Made by a program: the position numbers and the translations under genes
Shown here: in pieces, positions 50,743-60,152 of the stretch
How positions within the stretch are numbered: position 1 is the first letter of the stretch
How the letters are laid out: each line of letters begins with the position of its first letter
NCBI RefSeq assembly: GCF_025290835.2
Contig: NZ_JAOCQD020000001.1
Span: forward strand, 1,612,001 to 1,676,000
Direction of reading: 5' to 3'
Source of the DNA: Aquabacterium sp. OR-4
GTDB taxonomy: Bacteria; Pseudomonadota; Gammaproteobacteria; Burkholderiales; Burkholderiaceae_C
DNA length: 64,000 nt
Notes under the pieces: generated by a model
What the model saw: the letters and a program-made list of their open reading frames with translations, nothing else
Databases searched by the model: none
What the model was told of the DNA's origin: nothing

Positions 50743-53229
50743 TCAGTCCGCGCCGAAGAGGCGGGCATCGTAGTTCGCGAGGGTCAACGCTACGGAGCCG
50801 CCACTCCCGGGCCGGGCGTTGCGCACGATGTACAGGCCGGCGGCCTCGATCTCGGCTTCGCTCAGGCCCACCGCGAACGCATAGCGGCTGCCGCACTGGC
50901 GGGACGCGCTGGCCACGAACAGCCCCGCGGGGGCGCTGGCCAGCACCACATGCACGGCATCGGCGCCAGGCGTGCACGGCACTGGGCTGCCGATCATGGC
51001 GCCATCCGCACCGGTGAACACCATGCGCCCGCTGGTCTGCCCCTGCCAGTCCACGGCCTCGCTCGTCTCGATCACCGAGCCAGCGATGGCCAGCACCTCG
51101 CCCGCCTGCAGGTCCGCGTCGGCCGAGAAGTCGTGCGGGTCAACCCACCGCACCAGCGAGCCCAGGCCGAGCTGCCCGGCATCGCCCAGGGCGGTGTCGC
51201 TGACGGTGGTGCGCTCGTACAGCAGGCGCCTTGCCTCCAGCTGCGCGCGGTTCTCGGCCTGGGTGAGATTGGTGCAGCCAGGCAGCTGCACCTTCTTCGG
51301 GTTGGCGCCGGTGCCGGCGGCCACGGTGCCGGCGGCCACGGACAGGCGGACATAGGCCTTCGAGGCATGGGTGTCGGGATCGACATACTCGAGCTCGATG
51401 GCGTCATGGCTGGCCGGCAGGTGCGCGGCGTAGCCGATGCTGCTCTGCCCGCTGGTGTCGAGGTTGCGATAGTCGAGCTGCACCTCGGGTAGCTCGCGCG
51501 CCTGCTCCCGCGTCACCGTCCAGCGCAGGCCGTCGCGCCACACCTGGCAGCGCGCATGGTTGGCGATCAGCTGCAGCCGCTCGCCCAGGCTCATGTCGGC
51601 ATCGTCGAGACTGCCGTCGAAGCGCAGCAGCGGCGACGCTTCTCCGAACTCGGCATTGATGGCGGCCAGCGCGCCGGTGTCGATCTCGCCGATGTCCTTG
51701 CCGGCGAGCGCCCACACATGCACCATCGCCCGGGCGAAGTTGCGCGATGCGCTGGGCGCCGTGGTGGCCAGCGTGCGCACGTGGCGCTGCCAGCGTAGGT
51801 TGAATTTGCGGTCGCTGAAGCCCGTGGCCGCCGTGGTGGCGCGCGTGGTCACGCGGATGACGGTCACGCCCGGCAGCAGCTTGGTGGCGTAGCTGCGCAG
51901 CGCGAACAGGCCTTCGAGCTTGGCCACATCGGTGCCGTCGCTGTTCTCGGCGTTCATCCTCTCGAACTGCACCTTGTACCGGCCCGCGCCTGCGCCAGGC
52001 GTGACGGTCGTCGTGTGGAATCGCTGGTCGAATGTGTCGGCGACGAACGGGAATTCTTGCGACTGCCGCGTCCCGCTGACCTCGGCGCCTGCGCCATCGA
52101 TGCGCCACCACTCGGCCTTGATCCGCACCGTGCCCTTCAGCCCGCGCAGGAACACGGTGTTCCACCTGATCTGGGTTGCGTCATCGATCGGCAACGTGAA
52201 GGGCCCCACGATGTTGGGCGCGGTCAAGCCGTCGGCGACCACCGTGTAATCGGCCTGCGCAGGCGTGACCGGCGGCGCCGGAACCGGCGAGTCGGCCGTC
52301 ATGTCCACCGTGAGTTCGCCGGATGCCACGCTGTAGCTGTCGAGCAAGACCCCGCCGGCCCAGTAGTACGACCAGTCGCCGCCGCCGTGCACGTCGATGT
52401 GGGTGGCAGTGATGTAGACGGCCGCCGGGTAGGGGATGACTGCCTTCAGCGGCGCCCACTGGGGGCCGTCTGCCGTCACCAGGCGCAGCCCCGTGTCGCC
52501 GCTGACGATCGAGAAGTTGCCCCACCCGGTCGGGTTGGGCGGCGTGGCATCGAACGAGATTTCTTGCCCATCGACCCCGCTGGTCGCAAACGCCTCCAGC
52601 ACATCCGACAACACGGTGTCGTAGTGCTCGGAATACTCGCCTGCCCCGGACTCCGGCGGCTGAAACACCTCGTAGCTGCCGCCCTCGACCTCGGAGATTG
52701 GCGTGTCGGCATAGCGCACATCGGTCACATCGCCGCGGCCCCGGCTCACGCACAGCCACTCGGTGACGTACTTGACTTGGTCGATGTACTCGACCACCGA
52801 GGGCTGGATCAGGTCGGGCCACACGCGCCGGTAGCCGTAGACGTCGGGCACGGCCTGGTAGGCCCGCGCCACGTTGGTTTGGCCGGTGAGCCGATTGTTC
52901 GGGCTTTCCTTGCCGACCGTGCTGTCGATGGGCGGTGCCGCGCCGGCCACTGAATAGGCGTACACCGCCGCGGCTGCGACGACGAGGTAGTAGAGCCACG
53001 ACTCGAAGCCGGCCGGCCGCATGGCCACCGCCACCACATCGCCGATGGCCGGCGGCATGTCGAGCCGCGGGTCGGTCATAGGGTCGACGCGCTGGCCGTT
53101 GATGCGCAGCTCACAGTCGCCACCGGCGGCCAGGTGGCGCTCGATGTTGGCCTGCAGAGTGATGCCGTAGTCCAGTTGCAGGCGGCGCACGCCGGTGGCG
53201 CCGGCTGGGTCGTTCAGCAGGATCAGCAC
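50743..53229 (-). CDS. Tail tip / host-specificity protein (TipJ, gpJ-like)
   Basis: 828 aa from a GTG start. N-terminal ubiquitin-like and single hydrophobic segment (about 75-95, YYLVVAAAAVYAYSVAGAAPP), then the gpJ core with GQTNVARAYQAVPDVYGYRRVWPDL and a C-terminal tail-attachment domain (LDYRNLDTSGQSSIGYAAHLPA, RLLYERTTVSDTALGDAGQLGLG, RWVDPHDF). Shorter than lambda gpJ. It determines attachment to the host. Overlaps the NlpC/P60 gene by 7 bp. Confidence 0.88.
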   Translation of the reverse strand: MLILLNDPAGATGVRRLQLDYGITLQANIERHLAAGGDCELRINGQRVDPMTDPRLDMPPAIGDVVAVAMRPAGFESWLYYLVVAAAAVYAYSVAGAAPPIDSTVGKESPNNRLTGQTNVARAYQAVPDVYGYRRVWPDLIQPSVVEYIDQVKYVTEWLCVSRGRGDVTDVRYADTPISEVEGGSYEVFQPPESGAGEYSEHYDTVLSDVLEAFATSGVDGQEISFDATPPNPTGWGNFSIVSGDTGLRLVTADGPQWAPLKAVIPYPAAVYITATHIDVHGGGDWSYYWAGGVLLDSYSVASGELTVDMTADSPVPAPPVTPAQADYTVVADGLTAPNIVGPFTLPIDDATQIRWNTVFLRGLKGTVRIKAEWWRIDGAGAEVSGTRQSQEFPFVADTFDQRFHTTTVTPGAGAGRYKVQFERMNAENSDGTDVAKLEGLFALRSYATKLLPGVTVIRVTTRATTAATGFSDRKFNLRWQRHVRTLATTAPSASRNFARAMVHVWALAGKDIGEIDTGALAAINAEFGEASPLLRFDGSLDDADMSLGERLQLIANHARCQVWRDGLRWTVTREQARELPEVQLDYRNLDTSGQSSIGYAAHLPASHDAIELEYVDPDTHASKAYVRLSVAAGTVAAGTGANPKKVQLPGCTNLTQAENRAQLEARRLLYERTTVSDTALGDAGQLGLGSLVRWVDPHDFSADADLQAGEVLAIAGSVIETSEAVDWQGQTSGRMVFTGADGAMIGSPVPCTPGADAVHVVLASAPAGLFVASASRQCGSRYAFAVGLSEAEIEAAGLYIVRNARPGSGGSVALTLANYDARLFGAD

Positions 53230-53630
53230 GGGGCCACCTCCGCCCGGCGGAAGAACCGCAAGTCGCTGTAGAGGCGCTGCATGGCGCTGATCCTGGCCAG
53301 CCTGGCCAGCCCCGGGCGGCCGATGTCGCCATCGCTGTGCAGCACCATGCCGGGCGCAGCCAGGATGCCGCAGTGCGCGGGGGCGCCGCCTCGCCAGGCC
53401 ATCCAGGCCGCCGCGCCGACTTCGGGCCCGCAGGGCTGCCAGCCGGTGGCCGCATCGAAGCCCGCGGCGATGTCGGTCTGCGGCACCTCGCCGAGGTCAA
53501 TGCCCAGAACCTCGCGATGCCACAGCACCACGATGCCGAAACAATCGGCGCCCTGCCAGTCTGAGCGCCAGCGCACCCATGGAAGGCCAGGAAGCGCCAG
53601 CGCGCGCGCGAGGAAGGCATCGGGGGTCAT
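53223..53630 (-). CDS. Phage NlpC/P60-type peptidase (lambda gpK-like tail assembly)
   Basis: 135 aa from the ATG at 53630 (a GTG one codon upstream is possible). GADCFGIV supplies the catalytic Cys30 and PAHCGIL the His86 expected for NlpC/P60 enzymes. In lambda-like phages this enzyme is in the tail and opens murein during infection. Confidence 0.87.
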   Translation of the reverse strand: MTPDAFLARALALPGLPWVRWRSDWQGADCFGIVVLWHREVLGIDLGEVPQTDIAAGFDAATGWQPCGPEVGAAAWMAWRGGAPAHCGILAAPGMVLHSDGDIGRPGLARLARISAMQRLYSDLRFFRRAEVAPC

Positions 53631-53664
53631 CACCCCCGGGGATGCTAGGTAGCGCGGTGAGCGG

Positions 53665-54147
53665 CTACAGCTGCACCAGGCCCGTGAACACCTCGGGCTG
53701 ATAGATCAGGGCCACGCTGCGGCGCATCGGGTTGTCGTCGCTGGCGATCACCTGCACGGTGTCGCGGCCGAACGTGATGCCGCTCTGGTCGGCAACGTAG
53801 AGGTTCCAGGTCGCCTCCGGGGCGCTGGTGCTGCCGTAGTAGATGGCCAGCGTCACCTCGATGGCGTCGCGCGAGCCTGATGCGGCGATCAGCGCGATCT
53901 GGCGCTTGAACTCGCGCCCCACCACCTGCCGCGGGAAGCTCACTGTCAGCCGCGGCGGGCTGCTGCTCGAGCTCTCCGGCGGCTGCACGCTCATGGGCAC
54001 CGGCGTGTGCACCTGGCCGCTGAGCGTGACCGGCTCGAACTGGTTGGCCACCAGGCGAAACGGGGTGGCCAGCGCCGGGTGGGAGAACACCACAGCGTGC
54101 CACACCGGCACCGTCGCTTTCGTGGCCCAGAACTCGCGGCGATCCAT
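53665..54147 (-). CDS. DUF1833 family phage tail protein
   Basis: 160 aa; the closing phrase MRRSVALIYQPEVFTGL and beta-rich content fit DUF1833, a minor tail component of lambda-type phages. It is 5 bp after the upstream gene and 34 bp before the NlpC gene. Confidence 0.8.
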   Translation of the reverse strand: MDRREFWATKATVPVWHAVVFSHPALATPFRLVANQFEPVTLSGQVHTPVPMSVQPPESSSSSPPRLTVSFPRQVVGREFKRQIALIAASGSRDAIEVTLAIYYGSTSAPEATWNLYVADQSGITFGRDTVQVIASDDNPMRRSVALIYQPEVFTGLVQL

Positions 54148-54152
54148 GGCGC

Positions 54153-55019
54153 TCAGGCCTCCGGCAATGTGGCAGTGATGACGACATCCAGGACGCTACC
54201 CCAGCTCGCCCAGTCATCCAGGCCCAGCAGCAGCGGCGCCGCCTCCAGCATGTCGGGCGGGATGCTTTCGGAGCGGGCCTGCATGCTGGCCGAGTAGCGC
54301 CACACCTCGCCCTCCTGGGTCGCTGACATCAGGCCATCGGGCAGGAAGCGGCAGGCATGCCACAACAAGCCGAACTCGGTTCGGATGGGCATCCGGAACG
54401 ACAGCCGGCCGCGCTCAAGCGTGACGACAAACCACGCCATCAGCAGCTGGGCCTGCTCCTGCGTGCACACCCACTGCACCGACCACACCACGGGCCTGTC
54501 GGCGCCGGTGGCCTCGGCCTGGCTGGCGCCGGCGTCGGGCTGCGGCACCGCGAACGATGCCTCGCGCTCGCGCCGCTTGCCGGCCTGCAGCACGCCGGGC
54601 AGCGCGGCGGGATAGTCCGTGGTCAGCCCGGTGGCCAGGGCCAGGCCCTCGGCCGGGATGATCTGCGCCGCGGTCATCAGGGTGGCGCTGTACCGCCAGG
54701 TGCCGCCATCCTCAGATGCCGGCAGCAGCGAGTCGGGCAGCAGCTGGCACACGTGGTCTAGCAAGCCGAACTCGGTGCGCAGCGCCATCGTGAAGGGCAG
54801 CGCGCCGCGGCCGATGATGGCCTCGAACCACAGCCGAAACAACAGCGCCTGCTCGGCGGTGAAGATCCACTCGACCTCGAAGAACACCGGCGGGACGGTG
54901 CCGGTGTTGAGCATGTAGGCCGGGCCGCGGCGCGAGCCCAGCAGGGCCCACGGCGGGGCTTGCCGGCGGCGCTTGCTGCGCAGCACGCCGGGCAGCGTTG
55001 ACGGGTAGGCGGCGGGCAT
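54153..55019 (-). CDS. Phage minor tail protein with internal duplication
   Basis: 288 aa made of two homologous halves: YPSTLPGVLRSKRRRQA...FEVEWIFTAEQALLFRLWFEAIIGRGALPFTM and YPAALPGVLQAGKRRERE...WSVQWVCTQEQAQLLMAWFVVTLERGRLSFRM; both continue RTEFGLL.H.C..LPD.L..... and WRYSA. The doubling is inside one gene, and the stop of the tape measure gene shares a base with the start here. Function: tail structure by position. Confidence 0.82.
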   Translation of the reverse strand: MPAAYPSTLPGVLRSKRRRQAPPWALLGSRRGPAYMLNTGTVPPVFFEVEWIFTAEQALLFRLWFEAIIGRGALPFTMALRTEFGLLDHVCQLLPDSLLPASEDGGTWRYSATLMTAAQIIPAEGLALATGLTTDYPAALPGVLQAGKRREREASFAVPQPDAGASQAEATGADRPVVWSVQWVCTQEQAQLLMAWFVVTLERGRLSFRMPIRTEFGLLWHACRFLPDGLMSATQEGEVWRYSASMQARSESIPPDMLEAAPLLLGLDDWASWGSVLDVVITATLPEA

Positions 55020-57361
55020 TAGAGCCTGCTTTGCACGTTGGCGCCAGCGCGCAGAGCGCCCCACACCGGCCCGGTGTTCTGGCCGATCTCCGACGCGATC
55101 TCCGACTTCGCGCGGGCGACGGCAACCTCGATCACGCGCGCCTCGTTGTCCACGGTCGCAGTCGTGCCGGCCGGCGCGTTGTTGATGATGATCGTCCAAC
55201 CGCCACCGCCGCCGCCCACCTCGTCGGCCGGCGTCACGCTGCCGCTGCGGGTGGGCAGCATGTACTGGCTGCCGTTGCTGCCGGTGAACATCTCAGGCCG
55301 GCCCGTCTCGTTGACCTTGTAGAGCGAGCCGGCCGACACCGGGCCGCCGTACTGACGGCCGCCGCCGAACTGCTGGCCGCGGATCGTCGAGACGATGCCT
55401 GCCGTCTGCGCCGCCACCGTGGCCATGGCCGGGATGTTGGTCGGGAACGGCAGGGCCGCTGCGGCTGCGATGCCCTGCTGAATCTTGATGATCGAGTCGG
55501 CGATGGCGAAGGCCTTGGACACGGCGAACATGGCCTTGTAGGTCTTGCTCTGCTCGCCGCCGAAGGTCTTGGCCAGGTCGGCCATGCTGCCGAACATGTT
55601 GCCGTAGCCCTGCAGCTGGGCAGCCTGCGCGGCGCGGCGCTTCTCTTCCTCTTCCTCCCTGATCGCGGTGATCTTTCGCTCGGTATCCTTCTCCAGGGCA
55701 ACTTTGGCGTCGGCGTACAGCTGCATGTTCGCCTGGTCTTCCATGGCGAACTGGGCCAGCAGGGCCTTCTTTCGCTCCTGCTCGAGCATCAGCCGCGCGA
55801 TGGGGTCGCCCTCGGCGGTCACGCCAAGCGCGAAGTCTCGGCCCTGCTGGCGCTGAGCCTCGGCCGCCTCTTTGCGCTTGCGCTCCTGCTCTTCGATGGC
55901 CCCTTGCGCGTTGATCCGCTCGACCATCTGGTCTAGCTCGCGCTGCGACTGCGTTTGCCGATCCTGCGCCGCCTCCTCGCGGATCAGCTTCTCGGCCTGC
56001 ATGTGCTCTGCCAGGCTCAGCTTCTTCTGCTGCAGCAGCGCGTCGTTCTTGCGCAGGGCCTCGCGCTCGGCCGCGTCGATGCGGGCGTGGCCGTCGAGCG
56101 TGGCGCGTTCGAGCGTGGCCAGGTAGCCGGTGCCGTCGAACTTCGCGCCGGTCTTCTTTGCGTCGCCATCCGCGCCCGCGGCGGGCTTCAGCTTCGACAT
56201 CGCCGCAGCCGGCGTGAAGCCGCGGTCTTCCGCCTTGCGCAACGCCATCAGTTCACGCATGCGCTGGCCGGCGCCCTGCGATGACCCGATCTTCTCGAAG
56301 TCGGCGTCCACCTGCCGCATGATCTCCCAGGCCTGCGCGAACTCGCCGCGCGTCGCCGCTGCGGTGGCCGCCGCCACCCCGCCGATGGTGATGCCCATCA
56401 TGCGAAAACCCTTGACGACTGCGTGCGCCCCGTCAACGAGGTAGGTGAATGCCTCGGTTGCGGCCTCGGCCCAGGTCTTGACGGTTCCGCTGCGCCCGAG
56501 TTTGTCGCCCTCTGTCGTGACCTCGGCCAGGTACTGCGCCAGCAGATCGACGCCATCAGCCAGGCCCTTGGTGGCGCCGGTGAGTGCTGCGCTGGTGCCG
56601 GTGAGCGTGTCCAGGCGCTCATTCGCCCGCAGCGCGGCATCCTCCAGCGCCGTGAATGCGGCCTCGAAGGTGGGCGGGAACCGGGCGAAGTCGGCCTCGA
56701 TCTTGGTCGCGGCCTTGCCAAGCGCGGACACCACCACGTCGGAGGTGAGCTTGCCTTCTTCGCCCAGTTTCTTCAGCGCGCCCACCGGCACGCCAATGCC
56801 ATCGGCAAGCTGGCGCATGAGGTAAGGCGCCGTCTCCATCAGGCTGCGCAACTCGTCGCCGGCCAGCTTGCCAGAGCCCAACGCCTGGCCGAACTGCAGC
56901 ATCGCGGCCTTCGACTCCACCGCGCTGGCGCCGCTGACCTTGATCGCCTTGCCAAGCAGCTCGGTCACCTGCAGCGTGTCGGCCTGCGTGCCGCCCATCT
57001 GCAGGATCGACTGGTTCAAGCGCGAGAACACCTCGGCGTTGCCAGCGACGCTGGTCATCGTGCGCTTGCTGATCGCCTCCAGCTCGCGCATGGCCGCCGC
57101 GCCGGCCTCGACCCCGCCGGCCGCAACCTCGACGCGCGCGCCGAGCAGGCGGAACTCGTCGGCGCGCTGGGCGATCTTCATCGCGGCCAGGGCCGAACCA
57201 AGCACGGCGGCCGCTGCGGCAGTCGCGGTCAGACGAGCCCCGAGCCCTTCCGCGAGTCCGCCGACCCGATCCAGCGACTTGGCCGCCTCGCGCTCGCCGT
57301 TGATCAGGCCCTTCGTTTCGAGCGTGACGTCATAGTGGACGCCACCGACCTTCTCAGACAC
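55019..57361 (-). CDS. Tail length tape measure protein
   Basis: 780 aa from a GTG start. N-terminal tape-measure domain (SVAGNAEVFSRLNQSILQMGG...GDELRSLMETAPYLMRQLADGIGV), a helical middle with coiled-coil-like Glu/Arg/Gln-rich stretch (about 440-590), and a C-terminal Ala-rich region with hydrophobic segments. It sets tail length and helps DNA entry; 780 aa fits a tail of roughly 115-120 nm if the usual ratio holds. Confidence 0.92.
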   Translation of the reverse strand: MSEKVGGVHYDVTLETKGLINGEREAAKSLDRVGGLAEGLGARLTATAAAAAVLGSALAAMKIAQRADEFRLLGARVEVAAGGVEAGAAAMRELEAISKRTMTSVAGNAEVFSRLNQSILQMGGTQADTLQVTELLGKAIKVSGASAVESKAAMLQFGQALGSGKLAGDELRSLMETAPYLMRQLADGIGVPVGALKKLGEEGKLTSDVVVSALGKAATKIEADFARFPPTFEAAFTALEDAALRANERLDTLTGTSAALTGATKGLADGVDLLAQYLAEVTTEGDKLGRSGTVKTWAEAATEAFTYLVDGAHAVVKGFRMMGITIGGVAAATAAATRGEFAQAWEIMRQVDADFEKIGSSQGAGQRMRELMALRKAEDRGFTPAAAMSKLKPAAGADGDAKKTGAKFDGTGYLATLERATLDGHARIDAAEREALRKNDALLQQKKLSLAEHMQAEKLIREEAAQDRQTQSQRELDQMVERINAQGAIEEQERKRKEAAEAQRQQGRDFALGVTAEGDPIARLMLEQERKKALLAQFAMEDQANMQLYADAKVALEKDTERKITAIREEEEEKRRAAQAAQLQGYGNMFGSMADLAKTFGGEQSKTYKAMFAVSKAFAIADSIIKIQQGIAAAAALPFPTNIPAMATVAAQTAGIVSTIRGQQFGGGRQYGGPVSAGSLYKVNETGRPEMFTGSNGSQYMLPTRSGSVTPADEVGGGGGGWTIIINNAPAGTTATVDNEARVIEVAVARAKSEIASEIGQNTGPVWGALRAGANVQSRL

Positions 57362-57926
57362 TGGCCTTCCCCTTCACGCGCGCCATGGCGGCCTCGTACT
57401 CGGCCCGGCTGGGCACGTCGCGCCGCCGCGCACCCTTGGCGGCATCGCTGTCCAGGAACTTCATCGCCAGCATGGTCTGAAACTCGGTCATCGACAGCGC
57501 GGCCGCATCGGCACTCGACAGGCCGAAGTGCACGCGCGCCGCGGCGATGTACTCGGCGGCCTCGAAGCGGTCCGTGTACTGGCCGCCCCGCTCTGCCCCG
57601 GCTGCGCTGGGCCTGGCCTTGCCGCAGATGCCGTGCTGCATCAGGTGGCGGGCGATGACCACGCGCTCGGCCGGCGGCATCGCTCCGTCATGCCACGCGC
57701 CGGCCTCGTCGTGCCAGCCGATCAGCGCCGACGCATCCTCTTGATCGCACAGACCAGCCAGGACATAGGCCGCATCCTGCGCGGCGTTCGACCCATGCAG
57801 GGCGGCGTACAGGGCAACGATCTCATGGGGTGAGCCCAGGTCGGCAATGCGCCCCAGCGAGGGCGTGAAGGTGAATTCAGCGCCGCTGCTGGTGTAGGCC
57901 CGCACGAAACCGCATTCGACCAGCAC
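57354..57926 (-). CDS. Phage tail-assembly-region protein (DUF6246-like)
   Basis: 190 aa from a GTG at 57926 (the frame is open to 58079 but that part is shadow sequence over the next gene). FTFTPSLGRIADLGSPHEIVALYAALH and SMTEFQTMLAMKFLD are recognisable phage phrases. It sits between tail tube and tape measure, the place of tail chaperones G/GT. I see no slippery frameshift site between it and a neighbour. Confidence 0.78.
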   Translation of the reverse strand: MLVECGFVRAYTSSGAEFTFTPSLGRIADLGSPHEIVALYAALHGSNAAQDAAYVLAGLCDQEDASALIGWHDEAGAWHDGAMPPAERVVIARHLMQHGICGKARPSAAGAERGGQYTDRFEAAEYIAAARVHFGLSSADAAALSMTEFQTMLAMKFLDSDAAKGARRRDVPSRAEYEAAMARVKGKASV

Positions 57927-57942
57927 CGGGCAGCCGCTCAGG

Positions 57943-58287
57943 TCACAGGTTGAACAGCTGGGCCTTGAGCGTGGCCGCGCCCAGCAGATGCACCACGCCC
58001 TGGCAGTAGTGCCGCACGGTGGACAGCACCACCGCGCGCGACTCGCCGGCCGGCACCGCGATGGCCAGGCCGGCAGCAACCGAGACGGCGCCCAGCCCCG
58101 GCACGGCCACGGTGGTGCCGCCGTCGCCGTCGATGGTGCACGTGAGGCTGCCGCCGGTGGTGTTGGTCAACACCAGCAACTGCTTTTTGCTGCCGTCGAA
58201 GGTGATCGTGTCGTCGGCGCTGAGCGTGCTGATCGCAGCGGCGAACGCGCCGGCCTGGTTGGCGTTGATGGAAGAGATGGCGGCCAT
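57943..58287 (-). CDS. Phage hypothetical protein, 114 aa
   Basis: Beta-rich small protein (TITFDGSKKQLLVLTNTTGGSLTCTIDGDGGTTVAVPG) with no recognised domain; perhaps a tail-tube or decoration domain (Ig-like). 33 bp after the tail-tube gene. Confidence 0.75.
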   Translation of the reverse strand: MAAISSINANQAGAFAAAISTLSADDTITFDGSKKQLLVLTNTTGGSLTCTIDGDGGTTVAVPGLGAVSVAAGLAIAVPAGESRAVVLSTVRHYCQGVVHLLGAATLKAQLFNL

Positions 58288-58320
58288 GGTGGTCTAGCTC
58301 CTGGTGCTGGGGGTTGCGGA

Positions 58321-58776
58321 TCAGACCGGGGTGTAGGTCACCGCGCCGTTGCTCATGGCCGTGATCGACCAAGTGGCGGCGTCGTCGTAGGGGCGGTCAT
58401 CGCTCCATTCGCCCACGATGAACGGGCCTTGGTATTGGTCGCCGTCCGGGTCGATCATCTGCAGCCACACCTTCGGCTGGTTGCCGGTGGCGGCGCCCGG
58501 GTTGATGACGTGCGCCTTGAACTCCTTCTGGTTCGCCACGGTCTCGCCGTAGCTCACGCCGTCGCCCGAGAACTCGACCGACTTGAAGGTGACCAGGTTG
58601 GTCTTGGTGAAGGCGGGCGACATGTCGGCGGTGGTGTCCACCGTGTCCCAGCTGGTCTTCATCGACTTGCCGCGCATCATGCCCAGGCGCTTGAAGGTCA
58701 GGGCGCCGGGGCTGGCAGATTCGGTGGCGATGGCGTAGTTCACGACGACATCCCGACCGACGAACTGTTCGGACAT
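58321..58776 (-). CDS. Phage tail tube protein
   Basis: 151 aa, with MSEQFVGRDVVVNYAIA and TKTNLVTFKSVEFSGDGVSYGETVANQKEFKAHV, ending EWSDDRPYDDAATWSITAMSNGAVTYTPV, typical of TP901-1/lambda V-type major tail proteins. Located between tail completion genes and the tape measure region. Confidence 0.83.
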   Translation of the reverse strand: MSEQFVGRDVVVNYAIATESASPGALTFKRLGMMRGKSMKTSWDTVDTTADMSPAFTKTNLVTFKSVEFSGDGVSYGETVANQKEFKAHVINPGAATGNQPKVWLQMIDPDGDQYQGPFIVGEWSDDRPYDDAATWSITAMSNGAVTYTPV

Positions 58777-58789
58777 GGTGCTTCCTCTC

Positions 58790-59143
58790 TCAGGTGGTGA
58801 TCGCCGAGACGGCGATGTCGAAAACAGGCCGACCGTCACCGGTGGCCATGAAAACAGGCTCGGCCGCCTGCAGGTAGACCAGGCCGCCGCTGTTCGCGCG
58901 CATGGCCTCGACGATGGCGTCAGCCGCGTCGGAAATGGTCGTCACTTCGTCAGCCTCAGCGCCGATCAGCGACACGATGAACTGCGGGCGACGAACCAGC
59001 TGCGCGGGCGCCCCGCCGGCCGGCTTGATCACCGCGAATCGGCTGGTGCGGGCGGAGTCATCGACCCAGCGTCCGTACTGGATGCGCCAGCCCGGCAGCA
59101 GCGCGCCGATGAACAGGCGCAGGGCGTCGGCGGCTGCGCTCAT
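58790..59143 (-). CDS. Phage tail terminator / completion protein
   Basis: 117 aa with alternating helix-strand pattern (LRLFIGALLPGWRIQYG, RRPQFIVSLIGAEAD) like lambda gpU-type minor tail completion proteins. The start overlaps the previous gene by ATGA. Assignment is mostly by position. Confidence 0.72.
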   Translation of the reverse strand: MSAAADALRLFIGALLPGWRIQYGRWVDDSARTSRFAVIKPAGGAPAQLVRRPQFIVSLIGAEADEVTTISDAADAIVEAMRANSGGLVYLQAAEPVFMATGDGRPVFDIAVSAITT

Positions 59144-59550
59144 ACCCGCATGCCCCGCTTGATGATGCTCGCCACGTCGGACGCGGCGCGCTCACCGGCC
59201 ACGGCCAGAAACTGCGGCTGGCCGTCGTTGGGGCCCCAGTAGTAGCCGCGGTCTTTGCCGTTGACCCGTGGCCGCGGGATGCCCAGGCCGCGCCACTTGC
59301 CGGCGGCCTCATGCACGGCCAGGGCGTACTCGGCCGTGAAGCCGATGCGGCCCACCAGCGCAGAGCCTTGCATGTCGATGTGCCTGTACTGGCTGTTGAT
59401 CAGCGTCGATGTCTCGATGGGCACCAGCGGCGCCACCTCGCTGCCGATGCGCACCAGTACGCTGGTGAGGTTGCGCACTGCGCGCTGCTGAGTGGTCGCC
59501 ACGAACTCGGGCAGGTTGTTGACGATGCGGACTCTGCGCGGTTTGGCCAT
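59140..59550 (-). CDS. HK97 gp10-type minor tail / neck protein
   Basis: 136 aa: ESTLINSQY-like PIETSTLINSQYRHIDMQGSALVGRIGFTAEYALAVHEAAG, the central motif of HK97 gp10 family proteins (AxYAxxxHxG). Connects head and tail. Confidence 0.83.
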   Translation of the reverse strand: MAKPRRVRIVNNLPEFVATTQQRAVRNLTSVLVRIGSEVAPLVPIETSTLINSQYRHIDMQGSALVGRIGFTAEYALAVHEAAGKWRGLGIPRPRVNGKDRGYYWGPNDGQPQFLAVAGERAASDVASIIKRGMRV

Positions 59551-59554
59551 GGCG

Positions 59555-59896
59555 TCAGCCCGTCACGGTGTAGTCGTCGGCCTGGCGGTCGAAGGTGTCG
59601 GCGTCGCGCTGCACCGCCCGCACCTCGACCGCGCCAGCGGCCACGGGATCGGCGCCGGTGTGCGTGCCGATGGCCACCATGTCGCCGGGCTTGATGTCGG
59701 CGCGCTCGGTGTAGACCGTCAGGCGCGCCGTGAACTCCAGGCCCTTGGCGTCGGTCGCGCGGCGCGCCTCGCCGCTGTAGTCGCAGGCGATGCCCACCGG
59801 TGCGCCCCAGGTACGCGCGCCGGCCCAGTCGTCACGGCCCTCGAGGGGCCAGACGGTGGCAGCGGCGGTGTACGACCAGCGAGCGACTGAGGACAT
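59555..59896 (-). CDS. Phage head-completion protein, 113 aa
   Basis: Beta-rich small protein starting MSSVARWSYTAAATVWPLEGRDDWAG; position between head and neck genes suggests head-tail joining. No strong family match from memory. Confidence 0.72.
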   Translation of the reverse strand: MSSVARWSYTAAATVWPLEGRDDWAGARTWGAPVGIACDYSGEARRATDAKGLEFTARLTVYTERADIKPGDMVAIGTHTGADPVAAGAVEVRAVQRDADTFDRQADDYTVTG

Positions 59897-59931
59897 GGGG
59901 CCATGCTAGGGAGCACGGCCCGCCGGCATGC

Positions 59932-60129
59932 TCAGCCGGCCCTGCGCAGCTCGCGCCACGCGGCGCGCCATGCGTTGCGGATGCGTTGGGCCAGCGTCGG
60001 CGCCCGCCACTCCATGAAGGCGCCGGCCGCCATCGGCCTGGTGTCCGCCGGCCTCGTCTCATCCCACCGCTGGCCCAGGCGCTGAGCGGGCGTCAGGCGC
60101 TGAGCCTCAGCGTCGGTGATCGTGGTCAT
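59932..60129 (-). CDS. Small phage hypothetical protein, 65 aa
   Basis: Short Arg/Ala-rich protein (MTTITDAEAQRLTPAQRLGQ...RIRNAWRAAWRELRRAG) on the same strand, 23 bp after the preceding gene and with an ATG. Coding because spacing fits the operon; no function. Confidence 0.6.
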   Translation of the reverse strand: MTTITDAEAQRLTPAQRLGQRWDETRPADTRPMAAGAFMEWRAPTLAQRIRNAWRAAWRELRRAG

Positions 60130-60152
60130 GGGTGCCGGTCTGGGGGCTGGGA

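Noticed and set aside
57354..58776. Programmed frameshift for tail chaperones (lambda G/GT type)
   Set aside because: No clear slippery heptamer or overlapping extension frame was found between the genes at 57354-57926 and 57943-58287.
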